From NCBI RefSeq assembly GCF_019219025.1, contig NZ_JAHUWN010000044.1, positions 1 to 39,674 of the forward strand: a stretch of DNA of 39,674 nt, written 5' to 3'. Under the pieces are notes generated by a model, which was given only the letters and a program-made list of their open reading frames with translations, did not search any database and had not been told where the DNA came from. Origin of the DNA: Bacillus sp. sid0103 (GTDB lineage: Bacteria; Bacillota; Bacilli; Bacillales_B; DSM-18226). Position 1 is the first letter of the stretch. Each line of letters opens with the position of its first letter. Below, in pieces: positions 20,719 through 30,444 of this stretch. Position numbers and translations under genes: made by a program.

Positions 20719-23313
20719 TTATAGTCGCGGATCAATTGGATCAGATTCTAACGCAAGGACCCCTAACACACATTCATGGTAGCGCTCCAATGACTCTCTT
20801 CCAACAAATCTCTTTAACGCTTCCACACCTAAGGAAAATTCCTTTAAGGCATTGCGTTGTTTCTTGCCAACATTTCGTTGCTTAAGCCGGGCCAGATTCT
20901 CTGACTGTAAATAATCGATGCCGTAGATAATATGCAAGTACTTACGGCCTCTCACTTTAATTGCCGGCTGGAGAAGCTTGCCTTTATTACGTGCCACAAA
21001 TGATTCCGGTTTAACGACAAAGCCTTCATGACCCTCTTCAGTCATTTCTTCCCACCAAGCAATCGCCGCTTTCATGGAGTCCTCGTCGGTCACAACTCGA
21101 TATTCCGTTTCCATAAAAAGATCTGAAAGGTCGCTAAATTCTTTATTTTTCTCCATATGCCATGTGTGTGGCATATCAAAAAATGTTTCATTACTGTGGG
21201 CCAGCGTATGAAAAGGAGCAATTTGAATTCCCGCTAAACCTTCCGTTTCCCAGCAATACTTTTGATACACTTCGTTAAACACTTGGGCATTGTGAATCTT
21301 CTCATCCGATTCTTCGAGCCAACTAGCAACTTCTTTGCCGTTTTCAGCTGCTTTCTCCAGATGATCCTTTAATTTGCGGCGGTCGATCAGTGCCATTTCG
21401 CCCACATGTGCATATTGATTCATGATTAGTTCTTTCGCTTTTAGATTCCACGGAAGGATCTCCGCGTCCATCAAGACAAAATCAGTGTTGTATTTTTCAA
21501 AATAACCACTCAAATCATTATGTAACACCTGTAAAATTTGTTCCTCGAGATTTTTTTTGAAAAAGGCCCGGCCATTCCGCGTGTAAATCGAACCTATTGT
21601 TTCTCTGCCGATATACTCTTTCGCAGCTTCCTTATTTTTAAAAAGAAACAAAATGCCGCGGCTGCCCATATGCTTTTTCTCAACCACCATCGTATCAACA
21701 CCATTCGCCTGGTAGTATTTAAACGCTTCTAACGGGTGCTCCAAATATCCCTCTAAACTAGACGGCTTCGGTGTCGGACTCATCGTCGGCGGAAGATAGA
21801 CAATCTGTTGAAGCGGCAGGGTGTAATGGGAAAGGTCATCCAAGGCGGATTTCGTGCTATCCGCATAAATTGTAATCTCCCCATACTGTTCCGTTAATAC
21901 AGAATATCCTTCTAAAAATTTTGCGATATTTGGTGGTGCAAGCCTTTTACTTTCCCATTCCTTCAATGGATTGTCCGTAACATTTGCATAATCCTCTTTC
22001 GCATTGACAGAAACAAATTTCCTTTCCGGAAAACAAAATGCCGTTAAGCTGCCACCAAAAACAACTCCCTGGTCAATATTGAGGGTGTTATTAACCAATA
22101 ATGGCTGCTGTCTAGGATCATGCCCCCAAAGAATAAGTTCACTGGACTTATGAGCCATTGACCAATCTTTTCTGATGGGTTTGCCGTTTTCGTCGATGCC
22201 ATCCGTGTCTCCATACCGACAGAAATCGGATATCCGCGGCGATTGTTTGCCGATATAATGGTCCTTGATTCCTGCATGGACTGCAACAGCGACGTTGACT
22301 CCATTTTTCTGGATTATGTAATGTGGTTTTGCCTCTAACAGCAAGTCTCTTATTTGTTCCTTTAAACGCTCGGACTCCTCTTTACCAAATTTAATTTCAT
22401 ACTCATCAAATTCAGCCTTTACATTTTCATCACCATGAGCAAGCTTTACATTCTTGCCGTCAAGCCAGCGGGCGATTTTCCAACCATGATTACTGTCAAT
22501 CATATAGGCAAGTCCTGCAGTCACATGTTTTTGAAAAAATTGCATCGTCTCGATAGAACGAGGTCCCCTACTCATCACATCCCCAAGTGAAAGGATTTTC
22601 CGCCCTTCCGGATGGATAAAATAACCCTCTTCATTTTCTATATAGCCAAGCTTTGACAAGATTTCGATAAACTCTTCAAAGCAGCCATGAATATCCCCAA
22701 TAAAATCAATGCCAGTGCCAATATCAATTAGTAATGGATTACCAAGACGGTTCACATTTAATACTTGCAGTTCTTCCTCTCCGAATATGTAACAGCGCCG
22801 AAAGCCTTCCTTTTTGATGGAGCGAAGCGTCTTCTTGAAATGTTGGTATTGCTGCTTGATACGGTTTTTACCCCTTGGGAAGTCCCTCTCTAAGTCGCGT
22901 CGGAGTAATTCAGTTTCTGCCAAATTAAGCACAATTGCAATGGCCGGTACATGATACTTCTTTGCCATTTGCAGGTATTTTTCGCGCTCATAATCACGTA
23001 AATGAGTAGCATCAATAAAGGTTAATTTATTGAGGCGACAACGTTTAGCAATGATATAATCCATCGCTTCAAAAGCTTCTTTTGAAATTTGTTGGTATTC
23101 ATTAAAAAGTGCATCGGCTTCATATTTAGGTCTCCGATTCCAATCAATAAATTCAACATCGCTAACTAAAACACGGAACTGATCGGAACTTACCACTTCC
23201 GAGGTAAGAACCTGTTGTTCTTGAATTAATTGATTTATTAAAGTCGTTTTACCCGAATTGGACGGGCCTACAAGTAAGACGATACCCGCATGAGGCAATT
23301 GAATTTTTGTCAT
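20719..23313 (-). CDS. pnkp: Polynucleotide kinase-phosphatase-ligase Pnkp (bacterial RNA repair)
   Basis: 864 residues in three modules. The 5'-OH kinase has the P-loop GPSNSGKTT at 16-24 and FIDATHL. The metallophosphoesterase has GDIHGC near 206, LGDVMSRGP, SNHGWK, AVHAGI, LWGHDP and NIDQGVVFGG. The C-terminal nucleotidyltransferase has KKHMGSRG near 546, EGFVVKP and KVRGRKYLHIIYG. This order defines bacterial Pnkp, which heals 2',3'-cyclic and 5'-OH ends of cleaved RNA and, with Hen1, seals them. In the phosphatase, the usual GDxxDRG and GNHD read GDVMSRG and SNHG: the likely metal ligands remain but two acidic residues are replaced. The ATG at 23313 overlaps the hen1 stop as ATGA with GGAGGGGG upstream; the longer frame to 23424 is not the start. 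Confidence 0.94.
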   Translation of the reverse strand: MTKIQLPHAGIVLLVGPSNSGKTTLINQLIQEQQVLTSEVVSSDQFRVLVSDVEFIDWNRRPKYEADALFNEYQQISKEAFEAMDYIIAKRCRLNKLTFIDATHLRDYEREKYLQMAKKYHVPAIAIVLNLAETELLRRDLERDFPRGKNRIKQQYQHFKKTLRSIKKEGFRRCYIFGEEELQVLNVNRLGNPLLIDIGTGIDFIGDIHGCFEEFIEILSKLGYIENEEGYFIHPEGRKILSLGDVMSRGPRSIETMQFFQKHVTAGLAYMIDSNHGWKIARWLDGKNVKLAHGDENVKAEFDEYEIKFGKEESERLKEQIRDLLLEAKPHYIIQKNGVNVAVAVHAGIKDHYIGKQSPRISDFCRYGDTDGIDENGKPIRKDWSMAHKSSELILWGHDPRQQPLLVNNTLNIDQGVVFGGSLTAFCFPERKFVSVNAKEDYANVTDNPLKEWESKRLAPPNIAKFLEGYSVLTEQYGEITIYADSTKSALDDLSHYTLPLQQIVYLPPTMSPTPKPSSLEGYLEHPLEAFKYYQANGVDTMVVEKKHMGSRGILFLFKNKEAAKEYIGRETIGSIYTRNGRAFFKKNLEEQILQVLHNDLSGYFEKYNTDFVLMDAEILPWNLKAKELIMNQYAHVGEMALIDRRKLKDHLEKAAENGKEVASWLEESDEKIHNAQVFNEVYQKYCWETEGLAGIQIAPFHTLAHSNETFFDMPHTWHMEKNKEFSDLSDLFMETEYRVVTDEDSMKAAIAWWEEMTEEGHEGFVVKPESFVARNKGKLLQPAIKVRGRKYLHIIYGIDYLQSENLARLKQRNVGKKQRNALKEFSLGVEALKRFVGRESLERYHECVLGVLALESDPIDPRL

Positions 23314-24659
23314 TGTTCCCCCTCCTCTCTTGTAAAGACAGCCATCTGCGTCGGGTGACCAAAATTTGGATGTTCTTCGCCAATGCCTTGGAAACGTACC
23401 TGATAGGGATAGGGACTTGCCCAAGCTTCGAATTTCCCCCTAAACTCTGCCCTTGTCCACTCAAACCGATGATCATGGTGTCTCATTTCCTCATTCATTT
23501 CATAGACAACATTGTATTCCTGGTTAGGCGTGGTTACGATCAACACTTCTGGTCGATAATCTTTAAAAATGGTCTCGAAAATCCCTTCTAACCTGTATTC
23601 ATCAATATGTTCAATCACTTCACATAAAATCATAATATCCTTTTTAATAAGCCGTTCATCATAATAAAATAATGAACCTGCTAATGACTTAGGCTCTACG
23701 AATCCACGTTTCTCTTTTACTTGGTCGAATCTTGCTAATGCCTTTAACCGTTCTTTATTCGATGGTTCGATGGATAAAATTTCTTGCACCCCTTCAATAA
23801 ATCCCAACTGCACAGATAATTTTCCTTCCCCTGCACCTAAGTCGACAATCGTTTCCTTTTTTGGCAAGGCCTCGACATAGTTACAAATCGCTTCATAACG
23901 AAGGTCATTTAATCGAACTTTCGGAGGCTCTTTTTTCTCCACAGTTTTAATCTCTTTTTCAAAGAATCTTGACTGTGAAATCATCTTTTGGAACCGTAGA
24001 GAACGTTTTAAAATCATCGCCTTTTGGGGGTGGCTTTCTAACCATCCTTCCCCGTAGCGGTCAAGCTTCTCAAGTTCTCTTTCATCAATAAAATAGTGCT
24101 TATAGTTATCAATAACCGGAATCAGAATGGAAATATGTTTGAGCGCATTCTGAAGCGTTTGTTTCCCTGACAGAGTCATAAATTTGGCAGAGCTTTTTTC
24201 GCGAATGAAACTCTCCCCGTATTCAATCATGATGGTATAACCAATTGGCGCAAATAATGCTTCAAGCTCTTTATCGCTCAAATCAGTGGCTATCGGCCCA
24301 AAAGTTAGTTCCATGTCAAAGGGATGCTCGACCCATGAAGCGTATTCCTCAGCCGGTTTCCCATTCAGCGCTGTCCCCAGCGCTTTACGAATAGAGGAAA
24401 CAAAAATACTGCTGGCTGCAAACTCGCGATCGTTGATGTAATGAGTAATATCAAATAAATTAGGTGAATTTTTTACTAAGTCGATGGGGTCTGTCTTTAC
24501 AAAAATTAAGAACTGTACTTCTTCGCTTGAAAAAGTAGGATATACCAGGCGGACAGTAAGTCCTTTCTCACCACGTTCATAGAGATTGTTTGGATTTTTG
24601 GCTAAAAGGTAAGAAACGGCTTCAGCACCTGGGCCTCTAACGGTTAAGGATAACTGCAT
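23310..24659 (-). CDS. hen1: 3'-terminal RNA ribose 2'-O-methyltransferase Hen1
   Basis: 449 residues. The N-terminal part (MQLSLTVRGPGAEAVSYLLA to about 235) is the bacterial Hen1 domain that activates Pnkp's ligase. The C-terminal methyltransferase has the SAM motif IVDLGAGEGKLS near 270 and the manganese-binding set CEVIEH near 348 and HHDHRFEWTR near 393. It methylates the 2'-OH at the 3' end of cleaved RNA before ligation, so the same site cannot be cut again. It is coupled to pnkp by an ATGA overlap. ATG 24659 is chosen as it matches the family's usual MQL start; a TTG nine codons earlier has no better SD. Confidence 0.93.
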   Translation of the reverse strand: MQLSLTVRGPGAEAVSYLLAKNPNNLYERGEKGLTVRLVYPTFSSEEVQFLIFVKTDPIDLVKNSPNLFDITHYINDREFAASSIFVSSIRKALGTALNGKPAEEYASWVEHPFDMELTFGPIATDLSDKELEALFAPIGYTIMIEYGESFIREKSSAKFMTLSGKQTLQNALKHISILIPVIDNYKHYFIDERELEKLDRYGEGWLESHPQKAMILKRSLRFQKMISQSRFFEKEIKTVEKKEPPKVRLNDLRYEAICNYVEALPKKETIVDLGAGEGKLSVQLGFIEGVQEILSIEPSNKERLKALARFDQVKEKRGFVEPKSLAGSLFYYDERLIKKDIMILCEVIEHIDEYRLEGIFETIFKDYRPEVLIVTTPNQEYNVVYEMNEEMRHHDHRFEWTRAEFRGKFEAWASPYPYQVRFQGIGEEHPNFGHPTQMAVFTREEGEQ

Positions 24660-24734
24660 TTTTTTCACTTCACTTTCATAGGACAAATATTTTAGTTTTA
24701 TTTTAACATAATTACATTATTTTACATCCAATAG

Positions 24735-24766
24735 AAAAATAACCCAGGTTCCTCGAACACCGGGTT
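24735..24766 (-). terminator. Terminator between the helicase and hen1
   Basis: AACCC, an internal loop, GTTC, GAG loop, GAAC and GGGTT, followed on the minus strand by ATTTTTCTATTGG. It suggests that hen1-pnkp is transcribed mainly from its own promoter in the remaining ~75 bp, with possible read-through. Confidence 0.7.
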
Positions 24767-24773
24767 ACAATTA

Positions 24774-27341
24774 TTATTCATCCCTATATCTTCTCGTCTT
24801 CGCTGCATAACAGGCCTCACAGGTTGGAAATGAATGGTCCCAAGGCAGTTTCTTGCCGCAGTTTTTACACTTTTTTACGAATTTTTTAATATCTGTTTTC
24901 AGACGATCCTGAACTTTATCGCTGACCTCTTCTCTAAGACGTTCCCAATAGATAGCTGTGGTTCGTTCTCCCAATCGATATAAAAATAAGAGATGGAGTC
25001 CGATTGCTTTGTAACTTAGTTCTAATTCTTCCAAGCTGCGTTCCTTAACTATGGGTTCAGGGAGTTCTCTCCCTTGGATAATGGCATACATGGTATCTTC
25101 CCATTGCCTCGTTAAGATAGGTTCATTTTTTGAAAACGGAAGATGTAAAAAACCATAAAGGTCCATTAAGGACAGCCTTGCTTCAATTTCTGTCCCCGCA
25201 ATTATTTGATAAAGCGACTTTTCCTCTGCCAGCGAAGCTTTCTTCGTTCCTTTTGGACTTTCAAATTTTCCCCAAAGTTCAAAAAAAGTACCTAAGTCGT
25301 GATAATAGCGTTGAAAGCGTTCAAACACTGAATTCGTTGGTGCAATCGCAAAGGTATGAACAGGCTCATCCTCCTGCAAAAGCAAGTTCCGCATTTTTCT
25401 GATATCACTCGTAAAAGCCACTTTGCCAATATTGTAAATTCCTTTTCGCCCTGCACGACCGGCAATTTGCTTCACTTCTTGAGATGTCAGCAAGCGGCGT
25501 CTTGTTCCATCGAACTTTTCATTTTCTAAAAAAACAATCCGGCGGATCGGCAGGTTTAATCCCATTCCAATCGCATCTGTCGCAACAATGACTTTTGTCT
25601 TTCCAGAATTAAATTGCTGAATCTGCTTTTTCCTTGTTTCTGGCGGCATACTTCCGTAGATCATGCTGACGGAATGGCCATCATTTTGCAGTCTGGAAGC
25701 CGTTTCGAGCACGCGCCGACGTGAAAAGCAAATCAACGCATCTCCTTTTTTAATGTGTTTAATATGGAACTCCTTCGTTTCGACCTCGAGTGGGGTATCT
25801 CGACTGTATTCATGAATTTCAATATCCGAATTGCCCAACAGCTGCAGCAGCATCGTTTTTGAATTTCGACTTCCAATAATATGGACTTCTTCAGCATTGG
25901 CTTTCGTAATTGCCTTATACCAGGAGAAACCACGGTCTTTATCGGTAATCATTTGCGCTTCATCGATGACGATTACCTCATAAAACTCTTTTTCATGAAA
26001 CATTTCCACCGTGCATGACGTATGATTTGCCCCAGACGTAATCTTTTCCTCTTCTCCCGTTTTTAAGGAACACGGCAATCCCTCGGCGTTCAATTTATCA
26101 AAAACCTCAAGAGCTAAAAGTCGAAGCGGCGCTAAATATAAGCCGCTATAGGCTTCTTTCATTCTTTCGAGCGCATGATGTGTTTTTCCTGTATTCGTTT
26201 CGCCAATATGAAGGACATAGCGGATTTGACGCTTCAGTGAAGGATCGTATTCGGTTGCAAAGATGTCCTTCATCATCTGTTCTTCCGCTTCTCTTTTCCG
26301 CTTTAATTCTTCCTGTGCTTCTTTTTCTTTTCGCTCTCGGTCTTCGAGGTCTTTTTCAAATATTTCCTTATGCAGTGTTTCATCGAAGGGAACTTCCGCC
26401 AACTTGATTAAATCGGATAGGTATTCAGCTTGGATATCCTCAATAAAATAACCCTCAACATCATAAAGAACCTGTGCAATACTGCCTTTTACGAAGGAAA
26501 CGGTTAAATTCTCATGAAAAATAGTAAGGAAGTCTGCCTTCAATTCATCCGACAGTTGTTCTAAAATCTTTTCCGGAATAAGTTCCGACAAATAATCACC
26601 AATTAAACTTTCATAAACGAAGAAATAGGTTTGGTATTCATAAAGGCTTCTACCCCAATTCATCGTTTTATGGATATCACCTGTTAGTTCTTCAAAAAAG
26701 CTGGCAACCGTGGTATAAGCTGACGGATTAAAATGACCTTCATCAATTAATTTTTCTTCAAGCGCAAAGGTATCTACAGATTGGAATTTCACATTATTTT
26801 GTAAGTCAGCAACTAATTGTCTTGCCACAAAGTAACGAAGTGACAAATAGAACGATTCATATTGTTCTTCTAAAATCCCAACGGCGGTATCTTCAATTTC
26901 ACTTCTAATGATCTGCTTTTGTTCTTCGAGCTGTTTTTGTTCTGCTCGTTTAATAAAGTTGACCTTTGCCTCTTGATATTGTTTTTCCCACACATCTTTA
27001 TTTCCTGAAAATGTTTCAGTAATCCACCCCATTGCATCAAAAGGCCGATACACTCGCATTTCATCTCTAAACAATTTGTTGATCAACTTTCGGTCAATTC
27101 CCTGTACTTCAAAACCTTTTTCACTTAAAAATTGTTTCTTCTCATTTCGGGGAACATCGTTAGTCGACTTATTTAGCCAAACATTGATCCAAATTTGCTC
27201 AACATAATGGCTCCGATCCGCAAGGTATTTCTCAAAGGATGGCAGTGTTTCCTGCGATTCGAAATAATGGTTAATATCTTCATATACTTTCATTTTTGTA
27301 TGTTCAATCGCTTGAGGGTAGATAGTGGTTAATTTATTCAC
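24774..27341 (-). CDS. SUV3-like DExH-box RNA helicase
   Basis: 855 residues. The N-terminal ~370 residues are alpha-helical and charged, ending in a long Glu/Lys coiled-coil-like stretch. The helicase core has motif I GETNTGKT near 383, motif Ia YLAPLRLLALEVFDKL, motif II DEAQ near 459, then IVATDAIGMGLNLPIRRIVF and motif VI QIAGRAGRKG near 625. These are the signatures of SUV3 RNA helicases of mitochondria and some bacteria. A C-terminal zinc ribbon (CKNCGKKLPW, then CEACYA) is added. The start is GTG with AAGGAGGG upstream. It precedes hen1-pnkp in the same direction, making an RNA-processing neighbourhood. Confidence 0.88.
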   Translation of the reverse strand: MNKLTTIYPQAIEHTKMKVYEDINHYFESQETLPSFEKYLADRSHYVEQIWINVWLNKSTNDVPRNEKKQFLSEKGFEVQGIDRKLINKLFRDEMRVYRPFDAMGWITETFSGNKDVWEKQYQEAKVNFIKRAEQKQLEEQKQIIRSEIEDTAVGILEEQYESFYLSLRYFVARQLVADLQNNVKFQSVDTFALEEKLIDEGHFNPSAYTTVASFFEELTGDIHKTMNWGRSLYEYQTYFFVYESLIGDYLSELIPEKILEQLSDELKADFLTIFHENLTVSFVKGSIAQVLYDVEGYFIEDIQAEYLSDLIKLAEVPFDETLHKEIFEKDLEDRERKEKEAQEELKRKREAEEQMMKDIFATEYDPSLKRQIRYVLHIGETNTGKTHHALERMKEAYSGLYLAPLRLLALEVFDKLNAEGLPCSLKTGEEEKITSGANHTSCTVEMFHEKEFYEVIVIDEAQMITDKDRGFSWYKAITKANAEEVHIIGSRNSKTMLLQLLGNSDIEIHEYSRDTPLEVETKEFHIKHIKKGDALICFSRRRVLETASRLQNDGHSVSMIYGSMPPETRKKQIQQFNSGKTKVIVATDAIGMGLNLPIRRIVFLENEKFDGTRRRLLTSQEVKQIAGRAGRKGIYNIGKVAFTSDIRKMRNLLLQEDEPVHTFAIAPTNSVFERFQRYYHDLGTFFELWGKFESPKGTKKASLAEEKSLYQIIAGTEIEARLSLMDLYGFLHLPFSKNEPILTRQWEDTMYAIIQGRELPEPIVKERSLEELELSYKAIGLHLLFLYRLGERTTAIYWERLREEVSDKVQDRLKTDIKKFVKKCKNCGKKLPWDHSFPTCEACYAAKTRRYRDE

Positions 27342-27387
27342 GATTTCCCTCCTTTTCTAAAAAATGGTTTGTTTAGTCCATTCTATC

Positions 27388-27416
27388 AAAAAACAAAAAA
27401 CCGAACAATTATTCGG
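27388..27416 (-). terminator. Terminator after the 63-residue protein gene
   Basis: Stem CCGAA with TTCGG and a 6-nt loop, followed on the minus strand by TTTTTTGTTTTTTG. It begins 2 bp after the stop codon. Confidence 0.8.
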
Positions 27417-27418
27417 CT

Positions 27419-27610
27419 TTATAGTTGATGTTGATTGCAATACTGATCAACTAGGTCTTCAATTTGGTCCAATTCAGGATACTTACCTGAAAACTGAAAG
27501 TGGATTTCTTCAATAAAATTATCTCGATGATAAACATGAATCGCTCCATTTTGGTTAATGACACTAAATTCTGGTACAAAACGATATCCGCTTCGTTCAA
27601 TAGCACCCAT
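27419..27610 (-). CDS. Small conserved Bacillus protein (YbxH/DUF5370-like)
   Basis: 63 residues, soluble, starting MGAIERSGYRFVPEFSVINQ with alternating strands and an acidic C-terminal helix (QIEDLVDQYCNQHQL). I recall a short Bacillus family of the same length and opening (YbxH), but this is memory only and function is unknown. AAAAGGGG precedes the ATG at a loose spacing. Its own terminator follows, so it is monocistronic. Confidence 0.7.
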   Translation of the reverse strand: MGAIERSGYRFVPEFSVINQNGAIHVYHRDNFIEEIHFQFSGKYPELDQIEDLVDQYCNQHQL

Positions 27611-27700
27611 TGATATGAGTCCCCTTTTCCTGTTTTTTTATAGTATAAGCAGAAAATAGCGGACTAATCCCATATAGATGGTTATTTACAATTGGGAAAA

Positions 27701-27726
27701 AATCAATAATCAGCTTTAATAGAGCC
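27701..27726. repeat. Solo terminal repeat of the MITE-like element
   Basis: The 26 bp here read, on the minus strand, GGCTCTATTAAAGC...ATTGATT, closely matching the ends of the element at 33154-33291. No partner end is seen nearby, so it is a lone end or deletion derivative. It abuts the ppdK terminator. Confidence 0.6.
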
Positions 27727-27727
27727 A

Positions 27728-27765
27728 AAAATAAAAAGAGGATGGTGCATTTTGCACACATCCTC
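27728..27765 (-). terminator. Terminator after ppdK
   Basis: 12-bp stem with one mismatch (GAGGATGTGTGCA with TGCACCATCCTC), followed on the minus strand by TTTTTATTTTT. It ends the ccpN-yqfL-ppdK unit. Confidence 0.88.
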
Positions 27766-27772
27766 CCTTTCT

Positions 27773-30442
27773 TTATGCAGTGGTATAAACTTCTGCTTTA
27801 TTTAGTTCATGACGAATCGTTGCTTGAGCTGCCGCCAATCGTGCGAGTGGTACACGGTATGGGGAACAGCTGACATAATCCAAACCGGTTTTGTAGCAGA
27901 AATCAATCGAAGTCTTTTCACCGCCATGCTCACCGCAGATTCCTGTTTTTAAAGAAGGCTTTGTTCCTCGGCCCAATTTAACGCCAGTTTCCACGAGTTT
28001 TCCTACGCCTTCTTGATCGAGGACGGCAAATGGATTTTCCGGTAGGACTTTATTTTCAATATAGGCTTGCAAGAACTTTCCTTCGGCATCGTCACGGCTG
28101 TAGCCAAAGGTCGTTTGCGTTAAATCATTTGTACCAAAGGAGAAGAAATCGGCTTCCTCCGCAATTTTGTCAGCAGTCAAAGCGGCACGTGGAATTTCAA
28201 TCATGGTTCCAATCGTGTATTTGAAGTTCTTTCCTGTTTCCTCTTGGACGAGTAAGGCCGCATCAATCACCAATTTGCGCATATCCTTTAACTCATTCAC
28301 ATGCCCGACTAAAGGAATCATAATTTCCGGCTGCACTTCAATTCCTTTTTCAGCGAGCGTGGCAGCTGCATAGAAAATGGCTTTTGCTTGCATCTCATAA
28401 ATCTCAGGATAAATCATTCCAAGACGGCAGCCACGATGGCCAAGCATTGGATTAAACTCATCTAATTGACGAACTTTTTTCAGCAAATGCTCTTTTTTCT
28501 TCAAATCTTGTGATTGCGGATCCAATATTTGAAGTTTTGTCACTTCTACAAGCAATTCTTCTTTATCAGGTAAAAATTCATGTAACGGCGGATCAAGCAA
28601 ACGGATGGTGACAGGTAATCCCTGCATGGCTTCGAAGATTCCTTCAAAATCTCCTTGCTGCATTGGTAAAAGCTGGTTCAGAGCTTCCATTCGTTCATTA
28701 TAATTATCAGCAAGAATCATTTTTTGAACAATAGGAATCCGTTTCAGGTCCATGAACATATGTTCCGTACGGCATAATCCAATACCTCCAGCCCCAAATT
28801 CGAAGGCTTTTCTTGCATCCTCCGGGTTATCGGCATTTGCCCGGACACCTAATTTACGTTCTTGGTCTGCCCATGCTAACAACAACTGGAATTCATCAGA
28901 GAGTTCAGGGTCAATCATTGGAATTTCACCTAGCATGATTTCACCCGTTGAGCCATCAATGGTTATGATATCTCCATAATTAACGAGAGTATCCCCAATT
29001 GTAAATTGTTTGGCTTTCAAATCTATTTTCAAGGCTTCACATCCGCAAATACAAGCTTTCCCCATACCGCGCGCAACAACAGCAGCGTGGCTCGTCATCC
29101 CGCCACGGCTTGTCAAAATCGCCTGGGATGCTACGATTCCATGGATATCATCAGGTGTTGTTTCCGGACGAACAAGGATTACTTTTTTGCCATCATTGCT
29201 TAGCTGTTCGGCTTCATCGGCATCAAATACAACTTGACCTGTGGCAGCACCTGGTGAGGCAGGTAAGCCCTTTGCTAACACTGTTTTAACAAATTTGTCG
29301 TCAATACGACGATGGAGCAGTTGATTTAATTGGTCAGGATCGACACGTAACAGCGCAGCCTTTTTATCAATGATCCCTTCCTCGACCATTTCAACGGCAA
29401 TGCGGATAGCAGCTTGCGCTGTTCTTTTGCCATGACGAGTTTGCAGGATGAATAACTTACCTCGTTCCACTGTGAATTCAATGTCTTGCATTTCTTCATA
29501 ATGTTGTTCTAGCTTCTGGCAGGTTTCTGTAAACTGCTTATAGACGCCAGGCATCTCCTCTTTTAACGTGGCGATTGGCTGTGGTGTCCGAATCCCAGCT
29601 ACCACATCTTCTCCTTGTGCATTGATGAGATACTCGCCGTAAAGGACATGCTCACCAGTTGACGGATTTCTAGTGAAGGCGACACCAGTGCCTGAATCGT
29701 TCCCCATGTTGCCGAACACCATGCTTTGGATATTTACAGCTGTGCCTAAATGGTCGGCAATTTTATTAAGGCGGCGATAGACAATCGCACGCTGATTATT
29801 CCAAGAGTTAAAGACGGCATGGATGGCAAGAAATAGCTGCTCTTTTGGATCCTGAGGAAAATCCTTTCTTGTATGCTTTTTAACGATACCTTTATAGCCG
29901 CTAATGACTTCTTTCCAATCATCTGCACTCATTTCCGGGTCTGTAGAATAACCCTTTTGCTCACGGATTTCTTCTAATAATTGTTCGAAATAGTAGGTAT
30001 CGATATTTAGGACAACATTACTAAACATTTGAATGAAGCGGCGGTATGAATCATATGCAAAGCGCGGATTATTCGTTAAATCTGCCATTCCGACGACAGT
30101 TTCATCATTCATTCCAAGATTTAAGATCGTATCCATCATACCTGGCATAGAGAAGACAGAACCAGAACGCACAGAAACGAGCAATGGATTTTTTGGGTCA
30201 CCCAGTTTTTTACCCATTTTCTCCTCAAGTCGAGCGAGGGCTTCCAATGTTTGGATCTCAACATTGGTTGGAATCGTTTTGCTAGCTTCATAGAATGCAT
30301 TACAGGCTTGTGTCGAGATTGTAAAACCATAAGGAACGGGTAAACCAATCCGTGTCATTTCCGCCAGATTTGCCCCTTTTCCCCCAAGTAAACCTTTCAT
30401 ATTGCCATTTCCTTCATGAAATAAATAAACGAATTTTTCCAT
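27773..30442 (-). CDS. ppdK: Pyruvate, phosphate dikinase
   Basis: 889 residues, the usual PPDK length. It has an N-terminal ATP-grasp domain (starting YLFHEGNGNMKGLLGGKGAN), the phosphohistidine swivelling domain TSRGGMTSHAAVVARGMGKA with catalytic His near 452, and a C-terminal PEP/pyruvate TIM barrel (GLCRTEHMF, FSFGTNDLTQTTFG, and CGEHGG with the catalytic Cys). It interconverts pyruvate + ATP + Pi and PEP + AMP + PPi in the cytoplasm. It starts 2 bp after the yqfL stop with GGAGAGGGG upstream, so it is in an operon with its regulator. The threonine beside the catalytic His (TSH), the PDRP target, is present. Confidence 0.96.
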   Translation of the reverse strand: MEKFVYLFHEGNGNMKGLLGGKGANLAEMTRIGLPVPYGFTISTQACNAFYEASKTIPTNVEIQTLEALARLEEKMGKKLGDPKNPLLVSVRSGSVFSMPGMMDTILNLGMNDETVVGMADLTNNPRFAYDSYRRFIQMFSNVVLNIDTYYFEQLLEEIREQKGYSTDPEMSADDWKEVISGYKGIVKKHTRKDFPQDPKEQLFLAIHAVFNSWNNQRAIVYRRLNKIADHLGTAVNIQSMVFGNMGNDSGTGVAFTRNPSTGEHVLYGEYLINAQGEDVVAGIRTPQPIATLKEEMPGVYKQFTETCQKLEQHYEEMQDIEFTVERGKLFILQTRHGKRTAQAAIRIAVEMVEEGIIDKKAALLRVDPDQLNQLLHRRIDDKFVKTVLAKGLPASPGAATGQVVFDADEAEQLSNDGKKVILVRPETTPDDIHGIVASQAILTSRGGMTSHAAVVARGMGKACICGCEALKIDLKAKQFTIGDTLVNYGDIITIDGSTGEIMLGEIPMIDPELSDEFQLLLAWADQERKLGVRANADNPEDARKAFEFGAGGIGLCRTEHMFMDLKRIPIVQKMILADNYNERMEALNQLLPMQQGDFEGIFEAMQGLPVTIRLLDPPLHEFLPDKEELLVEVTKLQILDPQSQDLKKKEHLLKKVRQLDEFNPMLGHRGCRLGMIYPEIYEMQAKAIFYAAATLAEKGIEVQPEIMIPLVGHVNELKDMRKLVIDAALLVQEETGKNFKYTIGTMIEIPRAALTADKIAEEADFFSFGTNDLTQTTFGYSRDDAEGKFLQAYIENKVLPENPFAVLDQEGVGKLVETGVKLGRGTKPSLKTGICGEHGGEKTSIDFCYKTGLDYVSCSPYRVPLARLAAAQATIRHELNKAEVYTTA

Positions 30443-30444
30443 TT

